Of a stretch of 47,690 nucleotides of DNA, positions 16,719 through 30,297 are shown one piece after another. The position numbers and the translations under genes were made by a program. The notes under the pieces are model-generated. The model was not told the DNA's origin and searched no databases. It worked only from the letters and a program-made list of their open reading frames with translations. Source of the DNA: Candidatus Fermentibacterota bacterium (GTDB taxonomy: Bacteria > Fermentibacterota > Fermentibacteria > Fermentibacterales > Fermentibacteraceae); assembly GCA_002748705.1 (NCBI GenBank), contig PDSZ01000024.1:1-47690 (forward strand), written 5' to 3'. The first letter of the stretch is position 1, and every line of letters starts with the position of its first letter.

Positions 16719-16853
16719 TTAGGGTATGAGACGCTTCCTGCCCTTGCGTCTTCTGGCATTGAGAACTTTTCTTCCGCCTCTTGTTTTCATTCTTGCCCTG
16801 AAGCCGTGTGTTCTCTTCTTCGAGATTTTGCTGGGCTGGTATGTTCTTTTCAT
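16719..16853 (-). CDS. rpmH: 50S ribosomal protein L34
   Basis: A 44-residue, very basic protein starting '[20 protein letters not shown]' and ending '[11 protein letters not shown]' is encoded, an unmistakable L34 of normal length. It is the first gene of the minus-strand origin cluster and has a good promoter upstream (16911-16939). The ATG at 16853 is preceded by GGAGAC, about 6 bases away. Confidence 0.97.
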   Translation of the reverse strand: MKRTYQPSKISKKRTHGFRARMKTRGGRKVLNARRRKGRKRLIP

Positions 16854-16910
16854 CAGAGGTCTCCTGTATCAGTATCAAATGAATATCTAACATGGTTTTC
16901 CGGAAGCGGA

Positions 16911-16939
16911 AAGCTATCTAAATTCTCTTCTTTTGTCAA
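16911..16939 (-). promoter_or_regulatory. Probable rpmH operon promoter
   Basis: On the minus strand a perfect TTGACA (16939-16934) is followed after 17 bases by TAGCTT (16916-16911), about 58 bases before the rpmH start codon. The -35 is ideal, the -10 moderate. Confidence 0.6.
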
Positions 16940-16970
16940 GTTCTTTTCTTCTTTTCTCTCAGACTTGCAT

Positions 16971-16979
16971 TGGTATACT
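16971..16979 (+). promoter_or_regulatory. Probable dnaA promoter (extended -10)
   Basis: TGGTATACT fits an extended -10 element (TGnTATAAT-like), 54 bases before the dnaA start; no good -35 is seen at the expected distance, which is normal for extended -10 promoters. Confidence 0.45.
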
Positions 16980-17033
16980 GTTTTTTGCTATGTGATACAG
17001 GCATTGTCAACCTGAACTCTTTGCGGAGGCTGT

Positions 17034-18386
17034 ATGAATCTCACACCTGAAGAATCTTTTGAACTTTGCCTTCTTAAGGCCAGGGACCTCATGGGCCCTG
17101 AACAATTTAATTCCTGGTTATCCAATGCCTCCTTCAACTCATACTCTAATGGGGTTTTTACCATCTCCCTGGATTCGCACATCAGGGTAAACTTTGTTAC
17201 TCATAACTACAAGCACAACATTGAAGAGCTTCTCAGAGAGATAACAGGAGATAAAAATATTTCTGTTCATTTCACTGATGAACCTGTTACACTTTCTCTA
17301 GGTAAAGTAACCTCATCTCCAGAACAGCAGTTGTTCTCAAATTATCTGCATCCTGACTATGTCTTCGAGCGTTTTGTTCAAGGGCCAAACAACCGCCTGG
17401 CTTATGCGGCCTCATTTTCTGTTGCTCAGGAACTTGGTCATTCTTCTACTAATCCTCTTTTTATCTACGGTGGGGTAGGTCTTGGTAAAACACATCTGGT
17501 TCAGGCTATCGCCCATGAAATCAAGAACAATCATCCTGATAAATACTTCTACTGTATTTCCAGCGAAGATTTTACCAATGGTTACATTAAAGCTCTCATA
17601 AGCCCTAATACCAAAATAGGAGGGAAGTCATTCAAGGCTGTTGAGAAGTTCAAGGACAGCATACGGAATTGCCACTGCCTGATTGTTGACGACATTCAGT
17701 TCCTTGCAGGCAAAGACGAAACACAAAATATTTTCTTCCATATTTTCAATGACCTGTACCTCCAGGGCAAACAGATTGTTCTCACATCTGACAGACCGCC
17801 TCATGAAATAGAACCTCTTGAAGAACGGCTTGTTTCCCGTTTTCAGTCCGGTATGGTTGTTGATATCAAACCACCGGTTCTGGAAACCAGAATTGCTATT
17901 TTCAATCTTTTGCTTAGAGGCAAAAACATTTTCCTTGATGAGAAAGTCAAGATGTACATCGTTGAAACAGTAAAAGCAAATGTAAGACAACTCGAAGGTG
18001 TATTCAATGTAATTGCTGCTAATAATAAGTTTAATAATATTCCTCTCACAATGGAAAATGTGAAAGAAATAATAAGTGATTATTTTGGCTCATTTTCAGT
18101 AATGCGTAATCCTGCCAGCATAACCTCCGCTGTAGGTGAAGCTTTCAATATCAATCCTGAATTACTTAAAGGCAAAAAGAGAAAACGGGAAATTCTCATA
18201 CCAAGACAATTATCAATGTATCTTATCAGAGAAATGACAGATCTTTCCCTGGAAGATATAGGTGTATTCTTCGGCAGGGATCATTCCACAGTTCTCAATG
18301 CTATAAAAAGAGTTACATCAATGCTTGAAACAGATTCCGCTTTCAAGAGAAAATACAATGACATCAGAGGTTCTCTTGTGAACTGA
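17034..18386 (+). CDS. dnaA: Chromosomal replication initiator DnaA
   Basis: The 450-residue protein contains domain I (residues 1-80, DnaB/DciA-contacting), a very short linker, the AAA+ domain with Walker A GGVGLGKTH at 146-154 and Walker B 'CLIVDDIQFLAGK', and domain IV with the DnaA signature 'DLSLEDIGVFFGRDHSTVLNAI'. It melts the origin by binding DnaA boxes. The ATG has GGAGG four bases upstream. It diverges from rpmH, with 180 bases between, and candidate boxes lie just downstream at 18457-18540. Confidence 0.97.
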   Translation: MNLTPEESFELCLLKARDLMGPEQFNSWLSNASFNSYSNGVFTISLDSHIRVNFVTHNYKHNIEELLREITGDKNISVHFTDEPVTLSLGKVTSSPEQQLFSNYLHPDYVFERFVQGPNNRLAYAASFSVAQELGHSSTNPLFIYGGVGLGKTHLVQAIAHEIKNNHPDKYFYCISSEDFTNGYIKALISPNTKIGGKSFKAVEKFKDSIRNCHCLIVDDIQFLAGKDETQNIFFHIFNDLYLQGKQIVLTSDRPPHEIEPLEERLVSRFQSGMVVDIKPPVLETRIAIFNLLLRGKNIFLDEKVKMYIVETVKANVRQLEGVFNVIAANNKFNNIPLTMENVKEIISDYFGSFSVMRNPASITSAVGEAFNINPELLKGKKRKREILIPRQLSMYLIREMTDLSLEDIGVFFGRDHSTVLNAIKRVTSMLETDSAFKRKYNDIRGSLVN

Positions 18387-18596
18387 AAATGTTCATATCT
18401 CAGTTGAAAACCTTTTCCTGATTCCTCTTGTTGAAAACTTCACTTTCAGTATCTGATTTTACACATTTTTTCCACAACTGCCAGGCAGCTTTTTCAAGAG
18501 CAAAGGGTTACTTTTCCACCTTCTCTGAGGTATAATCACAATTACCGTATTTGTAGTTTACAAGATTCTCTTAACTGTAGCTGTGGAGGAAATCGA
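18387..18596. other. Likely replication origin (oriC) between dnaA and dnaN
   Basis: This 210-base AT-rich spacer holds clustered sequences close to the DnaA box TTATnCACA: TTTTACACA (18457-18465), TTTTCCACA (18468-18476), TTTTCCACC (18512-18520) and the looser ATAATCACA (18532-18540). The first two differ from consensus at one position, the same one in each. Position between dnaA and dnaN, next to parABS and between divergent gene sets, fits a bacterial origin. A start site also in the rpmH-dnaA gap is possible, although I see no boxes there. Confidence 0.6.
18508..18536 (+). promoter_or_regulatory. Possible dnaN promoter
   Basis: A perfect TATAAT (18531-18536) lies 17 bases after a poor -35 (TTACTT, 18508-18513) and 60 bases before dnaN. 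It overlaps the putative DnaA boxes, so DnaA could regulate it. Confidence 0.4.
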
Positions 18597-19718
18597 ATGG
18601 TGAATCTGCTAGTTGATCACAAAACTCTTCTTCAAGGTCTGAATACTGTATCTTCGGCTCTTCCGCCTAAGACCAGCCTTCCTTCACTTTCAAATATTCT
18701 TCTTGAAACTGACAGCGAAAAACTCAAGCTTGCAGCTACAGACCTTGACACAACTGTCATAACATGGATACCTGCCACAATTTCTTCACAGGGAGCTGTA
18801 GCGCTTCCAGGAAAGAAGCTTCTTGAAATTGTAAGAGAGCTTCAGGGTAAAGATGTAAGCATAAGTACAAGCGGATCAAGAACAGCTATAAGCTGTGAAA
18901 AAAGTTCATTCACTCTCCCTGGAAGCAGCAGAGACAGTTATCCTTCTCTTCCTTCACCTGGATCAGCTGAAGATAGAATTACTCTTCCTTTTGAATCTTT
19001 AAAAGAAGGTATCAGCAGAACTTCATATGCAGTTGCCGGTGCAAGTGAGATAAGGACTTCACTTACAGGGTCTTTATGGAAATTTACCTCTGAAAACCTT
19101 GAAATGGTTGCAACCGACGGACACAGACTTGCAAGAATCAGATTTGAACAACTGAAATCTGATTCTGAAAGGGAAGCTATTATTGCTCCCAAAGCTCTGA
19201 GTCTCCTTCAGAAACTCAGCAATACTGATGAGGTTTCAATGTCTTTTCAGGGTTCACAGGTAAGCTTCCATGTTGATGAAACAAGCATTTACAGCAGGGT
19301 TATTGACGGCCCTTATCCGCCATATGACAAGGTTATTCCTTCAGGCAACAATCGGGACCTTACAGTGAACCGCGAAGATCTTCTTTCAGCACTTAAAAGA
19401 ATGGGAATAATAGCTAATCCTGCAACTCATCAGATTCTTTTTACCATTGAGAGAAACAAAGTTATTCTCCATGCTGAGAATACAGACGCAGGTGAAGCAA
19501 GAGAAGACATTGAAGCTGTTTACAGCTCTGATCCTCTTCAGATAGCATTTAACGGAAGTCTAGTGGTTGACATTCTCAGAAACATGAAAAGCGAAGATGT
19601 CAGGCTCAGTATGCTGGACGGTTCCACAGCGGTTATCATAACAGAGGATTCCCAGAATGATGAAATAGTCGACTATCTTACACTGGTAATGCCTGTAAGG
19701 CTTCCTGATACTGTGTGA
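18597..19718 (+). CDS. dnaN: DNA polymerase III sliding clamp, beta subunit
   Basis: The 373-residue protein has the three-domain clamp layout with recognisable blocks 'TSLPSLSNILLETDSEKLKLAATDLDT', 'ATDGHRLARI' and the C-terminal 'LVMPVRLP' (usual MPxRL, here MPVRL). It encircles DNA as a dimer to hold the polymerase. Start ATG with GGAGG at good spacing; length is normal. The dciA gene follows after seven bases. Confidence 0.96.
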   Translation: MVNLLVDHKTLLQGLNTVSSALPPKTSLPSLSNILLETDSEKLKLAATDLDTTVITWIPATISSQGAVALPGKKLLEIVRELQGKDVSISTSGSRTAISCEKSSFTLPGSSRDSYPSLPSPGSAEDRITLPFESLKEGISRTSYAVAGASEIRTSLTGSLWKFTSENLEMVATDGHRLARIRFEQLKSDSEREAIIAPKALSLLQKLSNTDEVSMSFQGSQVSFHVDETSIYSRVIDGPYPPYDKVIPSGNNRDLTVNREDLLSALKRMGIIANPATHQILFTIERNKVILHAENTDAGEAREDIEAVYSSDPLQIAFNGSLVVDILRNMKSEDVRLSMLDGSTAVIITEDSQNDEIVDYLTLVMPVRLPDTV

Positions 19719-19725
19719 TTGTGAG

Positions 19726-24441
<4,716 letters not shown>

Positions 24442-24461
<20 letters not shown>

Positions 24462-27400
24462 CAGATCTGTTCTGGAAAGGCAAATTAAGGCCTGGCTGAA
24501 TACCAGAAATGCCGGTCATATTTCTATTCCTCCTCCTGAAACAGCGCCTCCGGCGGTACCGGATCCATCAGATGTCACTTTGAGCATTGTACCAGAAATT
24601 CAGGAATCGCTGGAAAAAATCAGTACAGTCTCGCAGCTTGGCAGCTCTGTACCTGCGCTTGCATCACTGATTTCTGTGATGAGCAAAAAAGACTATGAGA
24701 ATCTTTATGATTTACTCAGTGTCCTCAAGGTTCCTTCATCATTTGATGAGACTGTTGCTGAAAACTGGTTCAGACAATGCCACAGGCTCAGCACCTCAAT
24801 TATTCCTGTTGCTGTTACAGGTTATTTCAGAATCCACAGCATATTCTCTGACCAGTGCAAAGCTGGTAAAACAGATGAGATTCTGTCTTGCTGGCTCAGG
24901 CCGCTGATGTCGGAGGGAGCAACAGGAGAGAGGGCAGCTGCAATATCACTTGAGATAGCTGAACGATTTCCTGACAGGTTTGCTTCTGTATGTATGCGTA
25001 TTTCATCAGGCGGAGCGGAGATAATCGACTCCCTGGAAAAATTCCTGAAAAGAACAGACCAGGAGAAAAACAGCGAAGATATAAACTCTTATCTCCTGGA
25101 TTTCACAATAGAGACCGGCTGGCTTCTTGAGCCAGGGGATTTTGAGCAAATATGGAACTTAATTAAACGAAGAGGGCAGCTTGTTCATCCAAGGTTGAAC
25201 AGCAAGCTTGTTCCTGTAAGTTCAATTCGTTTTCTTGCAGGTATTCTTCATGGTATAGAGGTGCTCACAGCTTTTGACGACTTCTTTGCTTCTGAGCGGG
25301 AACAGAAGGCTATGGAAGTTTTCAAAACTAAGGACAGGAAACTGATACGAGAATTTCTGGCTGAGTACCATGATCTTGGCGGTTATCTTGATGACCAGAT
25401 GGAGATTGACCTTGTAGCAGAAGCTGTTGCACATATTGTAGGCGATTATGACCAGTCAAAAACAGGAATGGCAATTGTATCCTTCCTGACCAATGTTCCA
25501 GGTGGAGTATCTTCAGGAATGATTACCGGGTTCCTTCAGACTGCTGGCGAGGAAATCAGTGGTGAAACTGTTCAATTCCTCACCAGACTGGTGGAAGAAA
25601 CCAGTCTGGAAAACAGATTGTCCCCTTCCAATACCATTATTTTTTCCGGTATAGCAGCAAAGATATTTCCTATAAGTTCAGCAGCGGACAGAGCAGCTCT
25701 GAAGATGTTTTACAGGGCTCTGACTGAAATGAAATATGGTGAAACCAGAACAGCTTTGATACAGCTGGAAAACGCTGCTTTTAACAGCGGTTTATCAATT
25801 AACAGCATTCTTTCAGCGGCATCGCTTCTTGCAAGGGCTGCTGCTCCCGAGGAAGTTACCAAATATCTATGCAGAATAAAAACCACAGCAAGGCTTCTTG
25901 AAGCTCTTTCTGTTATGGATAGAAAAAAAATGCTGTCAGATTTTGCTCATCCATGGCTGGCAACTCTGGTTTCCTTTCCTGACAGCGTTCATAACAATAT
26001 CGTTGATTTCATCTACAGGATCTCCGATCTTACTGTAAGAAAAAGATTTCTCGACAATGTGGTTTCAAGGCTTCTTGCAGAAGTGCAGCCTCAAGATCCT
26101 GTATTTCAGGAATGCCTGGCATTTGCAGTAAACGGATATAACTCTGCTTCAGGCATAACAAAAATAAGAGATACAGAACACAATGTTTTTCATAAAGTTC
26201 TTCGGGCCAGCGGGCGTATAGAAGCAGTTGACACTGTTATTACAAGTCTGCTCTCTATTCCAGGTATTGAGGAAAACCGTTCCCGGGAATTGATAGACGG
26301 TATACGACTTGTGTGCGATCGTTTCAGCAGAATTGCAGTATGGGAGGAAGGGGCAGACAGACTCTTTGCTGATTTTCTGGAAACAGGAGTTTCAAAAATT
26401 CTGCACAGCTTCGTGGATAATCCTCAGCTTCTGGAAGCTTCCAGTGCAGGAATTGTTAAAGAAATTGCAGCAAGGCTCCTTCCTGAACACAGATGTCCTG
26501 ATTCGTCAACCGTTACCAATCCAGCCGCTGTATGTAAAATTTTTCTTGAGTCTATACTTCCTGAATGCGCGTCTCTTTTCAGCAGAGAACCTTCCCGTTT
26601 CAGAGGATTTCTGTTTTCCCTGACCAGGGAGTTCACCGGAAGCATCGGAGGTGTTACAGGGGACAAAGACTACATTCTTCATCTCTCCAGCAGACTTGAG
26701 GAAGAGATAGTTGAGGATAAGGTAATGGTGCTTGATGCCTGGCTTTCTCAGAAATCTCCTCCTCCGATTAATCTTGACAAGAACTGGTCTGAATCCAGAC
26801 TGGATGAGTGGGTTGCTGAAAGGGCTGTCTTCGAAAACACACGGATGAAGCTTTTCGGTGCTGTTTCAGCACTTGTGGGTTCAGAGGGTTCCAGTATCAG
26901 AGAAAATATTCTGAATACAGCAGGATTTCTGGCTTCCAGACTTTCAAGAGCTGGTATTCAAGGCGCCGATACACTTTCTCTGATATGGAACAGGGAAATG
27001 ATGGAAGAGCTTATTTCCAGAGCAGATGGCGCTTCTCCATTTTCTCTACTTGCTGAATACAGAAAAGGGGTTCAGCCTGACTGGCAGATATACGCATATT
27101 TGAAGAAAACAGATGGTTTTATGGAGGAGGATGCTTATCACAGCTGGCGTTATCTCACTCTTCCGCAGCTGTTGAACTGTGCTGTGGAGCTTGAGCTTGT
27201 GTCATTGAACTCATCTTTCACTGCAATAGAGATTGCAGAAGCTGCAACTTCTGCAATTGAGTTTCTGGGTTATTCCAATACGGAAGCTTTTCTTTCTACC
27301 CTTAAGCAGAGTTTCAACTCTTCCGGTTCTCTTGATGCCTTTCAGCTGCTGGAAAAAAACTTCCTTCTGCCGCTCTGGAAGAGAAACTCGTCTGAAAGAC

Positions 27401-28023
27401 TGAATCTTCGAATGCTGGGAATGAGCAGAGGCAGGCAGATTACAGAGATCCTTTCTGAAAGACTGGAAATGATAAAATCGGTGAATAAGAGAGTAAGCTT
27501 CATGAAGGGTTACTCAAATCTTTTCATTGCAGTAGAAGATGCTCTTCTGCAAATAGATACAGATAGAAGTAAAATAGCTGAAGCTCTGATGAATTCTGTG
27601 ATTTTTTCAGGTGATGGAGTTCTTCCTGATGGACATGGAGCCTTTTTGGAAGTATCAGAGGCAGTTGATTTTATTAAGGATATATTTAAGCGGATAAGGT
27701 TTGGAAGCGGTATAGTTTCCACCAGGGAAGCTGAAGAAATAAGCTCTGATATGAGAAGAAAATACAGGGATAATGCCGATTCAGTTGCCATCATTCTCCG
27801 CTGGACAGTGGATCCTGCCCGGGAAGGGCTGCTGAAGATTCTTGAAGAGAGCCAGACACTTCTTCAGGCAGCAGGATCAGATTCTGAACTGATGAGGCTT
27901 CTTGATCGCCATGGAGCAGATGCAGGATTCGAACAGGAGACTATGAAGTTTACAGAAAATCCTGAGGCTTTAAAAAATTATTTGCGCAGCAGGATTGCAG
28001 ATGCAGAGAAGGACAGTATCTAA
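24442..28023 (+). CDS. Unrecognised 1193-residue protein, mostly helical, coupled to gyrA
   Basis: I do not recognise this family. The long product has no signal peptide, no clear membrane segment and no nucleotide-binding motif. Residues 30-60 are Pro-rich ('PPPETAPPAVPDPSD'), a likely flexible linker after a short N-terminal helix; the rest reads as amphipathic helices with many Leu, Ala, Glu and Ser, which would suit an alpha-solenoid or scaffold, though I could not establish a repeat period. Start ATG at 24442 lies inside gyrA with AGAGG upstream (ATG at 24454 is an alternative), and asparaginase follows two bases after the stop. Base use looks like its neighbours. Cytosolic location and a DNA- or assembly-related role are guesses from context. 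Confidence 0.85.
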
Positions 28024-28025
28024 AA

Positions 28026-29003
28026 ATGAGAAGAATTTTGCTGCTCTCAACCGGTGGCACAATAGAGATGGTTCCAGGGGAGAAAGGCTTTACCCCTGGG
28101 GCTGTTTCAGCGATGGATACATCAGTTCTTAGCAGCATAAAAGATGTAACAATTGTAGAGGAACGGTTCTGCAACCTTCCAAGCCCCCATCTGGACCCTG
28201 TTCAGATGGCAGAAATCACCGGCAGACTTATGCAGATTGAGAAAACAGGTGAGTTTGAAGGAGTGGTTGTTACACACGGTACAGATACCCTGGAGGAAAC
28301 AGCCTTTATGGTTGACATATTCCTTAAGGGAACCCTTCCTGTGGTATTTACAGCAGCAATGCGCAGCAGCGGTGAACTGGGAGTTGACGGTCCGAGAAAC
28401 ATTTTGAGTGCAGTGCGTGTTGCATGCACAGAAACGAAGAATCTGGGAGTTACAGTTGTTCTCAACGATGAAATTCATGCTGCAGGAAGGGTTACAAAGA
28501 CATGCACTTCCAATGTAAGCAGTTTTGCTTCTCCAGGTTATGGCCCTCTGGGGTTTGTAGATGATGACAAGGTGATATACCACAGGCTTCCGATCTGGCG
28601 CCTTGGCCTTCCTTTCACCTGCTGCAAACCTGTTCTGGAAGAGAAGGTGGGGCTTGTGAGAACTGCTGCAGGTTTTGGAGGGAAACTGATTGATCATCTC
28701 ACAGACTCCGGTTACAGGGGAATTGTGGTGGAGGCATTCGGCAGAGGTAATGTTCATCCTGAAACTGCCGACGCCATTGAAAGAGCCATCAGCCGTTCTG
28801 TGGTAGTGGCTGTTTGCAGCAGGTGCTATATGGGCCGTGTTCTCGGAGTTTACGGTTACGAAGGAGGAGGAGCAGATCTCTTCAGCAAAGGTGCTGTTTC
28901 CGCTGGAGACATGGCAGGCAACAAGATTAGAATCATGCTCATGGCATGTCTTGGCGCAGGTTTAAGCGCAGGGGAGATAGAAAAGCTCTTTGAAAACCTG
29001 TGA
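28026..29003 (+). CDS. ansA: L-asparaginase, type I/II family
   Basis: The 325-residue protein has the asparaginase active-site signatures: 'LLLSTGGTIEMV' with nucleophile Thr, 'FEGVVVTHGTDTLEETA' with the second catalytic Thr-Asp pair, and 'MRSSGELGVDGPRNIL'. It hydrolyses asparagine to aspartate and ammonia. No signal peptide is seen, so it is cytosolic and resembles type I. Length is normal. It follows the giant gene by two bases and may supply amino-acid catabolism; a role as a glutaminase or as part of tRNA amidation is less likely because it stands alone. Confidence 0.9.
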   Translation: MRRILLLSTGGTIEMVPGEKGFTPGAVSAMDTSVLSSIKDVTIVEERFCNLPSPHLDPVQMAEITGRLMQIEKTGEFEGVVVTHGTDTLEETAFMVDIFLKGTLPVVFTAAMRSSGELGVDGPRNILSAVRVACTETKNLGVTVVLNDEIHAAGRVTKTCTSNVSSFASPGYGPLGFVDDDKVIYHRLPIWRLGLPFTCCKPVLEEKVGLVRTAAGFGGKLIDHLTDSGYRGIVVEAFGRGNVHPETADAIERAISRSVVVAVCSRCYMGRVLGVYGYEGGGADLFSKGAVSAGDMAGNKIRIMLMACLGAGLSAGEIEKLFENL

Positions 29004-29071
29004 GTTTCATTTGACCGGAGAATTGAAGGGTTTTAGGTTAGCTTTTAACAAAAGGATAGCTCGGAGATTGC

Positions 29072-29416
29072 GTGGCAGCTAGAGACAGAAGTTTTACAGT
29101 AAACATTATTCCTCATGACGCCAACAGAAAGAAAAGGGAATGGATAGTATCTGGAAGAAGGCTTGTCTTTCTTCGAGTAGCGTTGTTTGCAGCTGTTTTT
29201 CTAATTCTTGCAGCAGCTGTGATTCTGTATTTCGGAGCTGATGAACTTAGCAGAAATGCAGAACTGAGCCGAAGAAATGCTCAGCTTCAGGACTCTCTTG
29301 CTGTTGCAAGGGAGCTGAACAGGAGACTTGATCTGATAGAGATGGAACTGCAGGAAATGCGTGAAACCAGGGATGTTATAGAAAATCTGGCAACTGCCGG
29401 ATTGTCAGATGACTGA
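29072..29416 (+). CDS. Membrane-anchored coiled-coil protein resembling an M23 peptidase without its catalytic domain
   Basis: The 114-residue protein has a basic cytosolic N-terminus ('SFTVNIIPHDANRKKREW'), one membrane helix (about residues 30-56) and a periplasmic coiled coil (57-108, 'NAELSRRNAQLQDSL'). This is the typical N-terminal half of LytM/M23 endopeptidases that accompany bactofilins, but the reading frame stops at 29416 and no metallopeptidase domain follows. GTG start with GGAG five bases upstream; bactofilin begins 23 bases later. The cytosolic N-tail may contact bactofilin, as in LmdC-bactofilin pairs. It could be an anchor or a degenerate gene; the good ribosome site and intact frame favour a functional short protein. 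Confidence 0.65.
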   Translation: MAARDRSFTVNIIPHDANRKKREWIVSGRRLVFLRVALFAAVFLILAAAVILYFGADELSRNAELSRRNAQLQDSLAVARELNRRLDLIEMELQEMRETRDVIENLATAGLSDD

Positions 29417-29439
29417 CAGAACCCAGACAAGGATGAGAA

Positions 29440-29802
29440 ATGGCAAAGGAAGACTCATACAGTTCGATTAACTCCACAATAGGCGGAGGAAGCACAGTAA
29501 CCGGATCACTTGAAATCAACGGCGGTCTCAGGGTTGATGGTTTCGTTGACGGAGAGGTTAAGGTCAGCGGTACTCTCACCGTTGGTCATGAGGGAAGAAT
29601 CAAGGGTAATGTGAATGTTAATCATGCTGTTATCGGCGGTACCATCAATGGAACCATAAAAGCTGAAAAGCAGCTTGAGCTGCAGAACGGTTCCCGTATA
29701 GAAGGAGACATCATCACCAAATCTCTGATTATTGAGGAGGGTGTTTTCTTTGAAGGTCACTGCAGTATGAGCGGAGTTGATCCTCGTCCCAAACAGAAGT
29801 AA
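29440..29802 (+). CDS. Bactofilin cytoskeletal protein
   Basis: The 120-residue protein shows the bactofilin beta-helix: 'GSTVTGSLEINGGLRVDGFVDGEV', then repeats 'GTLTVGHEGRIKGNV' and 'AVIGGTINGTIKAEKQLEL', flanked by short disordered ends. Bactofilins polymerise without nucleotide at the inner membrane and position cell-wall enzymes. A strong AAGGA site precedes the ATG. The upstream membrane coiled-coil gene is its probable partner. It ends the dnaA-side run; 170 bases separate it from the V-ATPase genes. Confidence 0.92.
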   Translation: MAKEDSYSSINSTIGGGSTVTGSLEINGGLRVDGFVDGEVKVSGTLTVGHEGRIKGNVNVNHAVIGGTINGTIKAEKQLELQNGSRIEGDIITKSLIIEEGVFFEGHCSMSGVDPRPKQK

Positions 29803-29979
29803 CCTAGCAAGATATAAGATTGTTGAAAACTTTTGCTTCTTGTGGAGAATTAGATAACTATATGTATAGCATTAAAATAGTTAATAGACTTAGAGTGATT
29901 TCTGGGGTGAAATGCACAACTTGCCTAATTCATCCGCACTCTGGCTAAAGACTATTCAGCGAAAAGGACGGTGAACCTA

Positions 29980-30297
29980 TTGAGCAGCAGAATTGACAGG
30001 CTTCTCGATGCTGAAAAGCAGGCAGCATCTGCTGTGGAAGAAGCAGAACGAAAGGCCAGGGGAATAAGAAACTCTATTCCTGAGCAGGTTTCGGCTGTTG
30101 AGGACGATTATCGTGCCGAGCTGGAAAACTACGAGAAGAAAAACCTGGCGAAGCTTCAGTCAGAACTTGACGAACTTGGCAGACAGCTTGCAGAAAAACT
30201 GGAAACAGAGAAAACTGCTCTTAACGAAAAGGCAGGTATTCTTGAGCCAAGGGCTCTGGAGCTGATTCGAAGGGCTGTGGAAGGTGAGAGCGGCTGA
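29980..30297 (+). CDS. atpH: V/A-type ATPase peripheral stalk subunit H (G-like)
   Basis: This 105-residue, highly charged, fully helical protein ('RLLDAEKQAASAVEEAERKA') is the G/H-type stator stalk subunit that pairs with subunit E as a coiled coil. The TTG at 29980, with GGTGA five bases before it, is my preferred start; a GTG at 29971 just after AAGGA is possible. It opens the nine-gene operon and its last base overlaps the start of subunit I. The 170-base leader upstream (29803-29979) is AT-rich with several weak -10-like sequences, but I could not define one promoter. Confidence 0.8.
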   Translation: MSSRIDRLLDAEKQAASAVEEAERKARGIRNSIPEQVSAVEDDYRAELENYEKKNLAKLQSELDELGRQLAEKLETEKTALNEKAGILEPRALELIRRAVEGESG

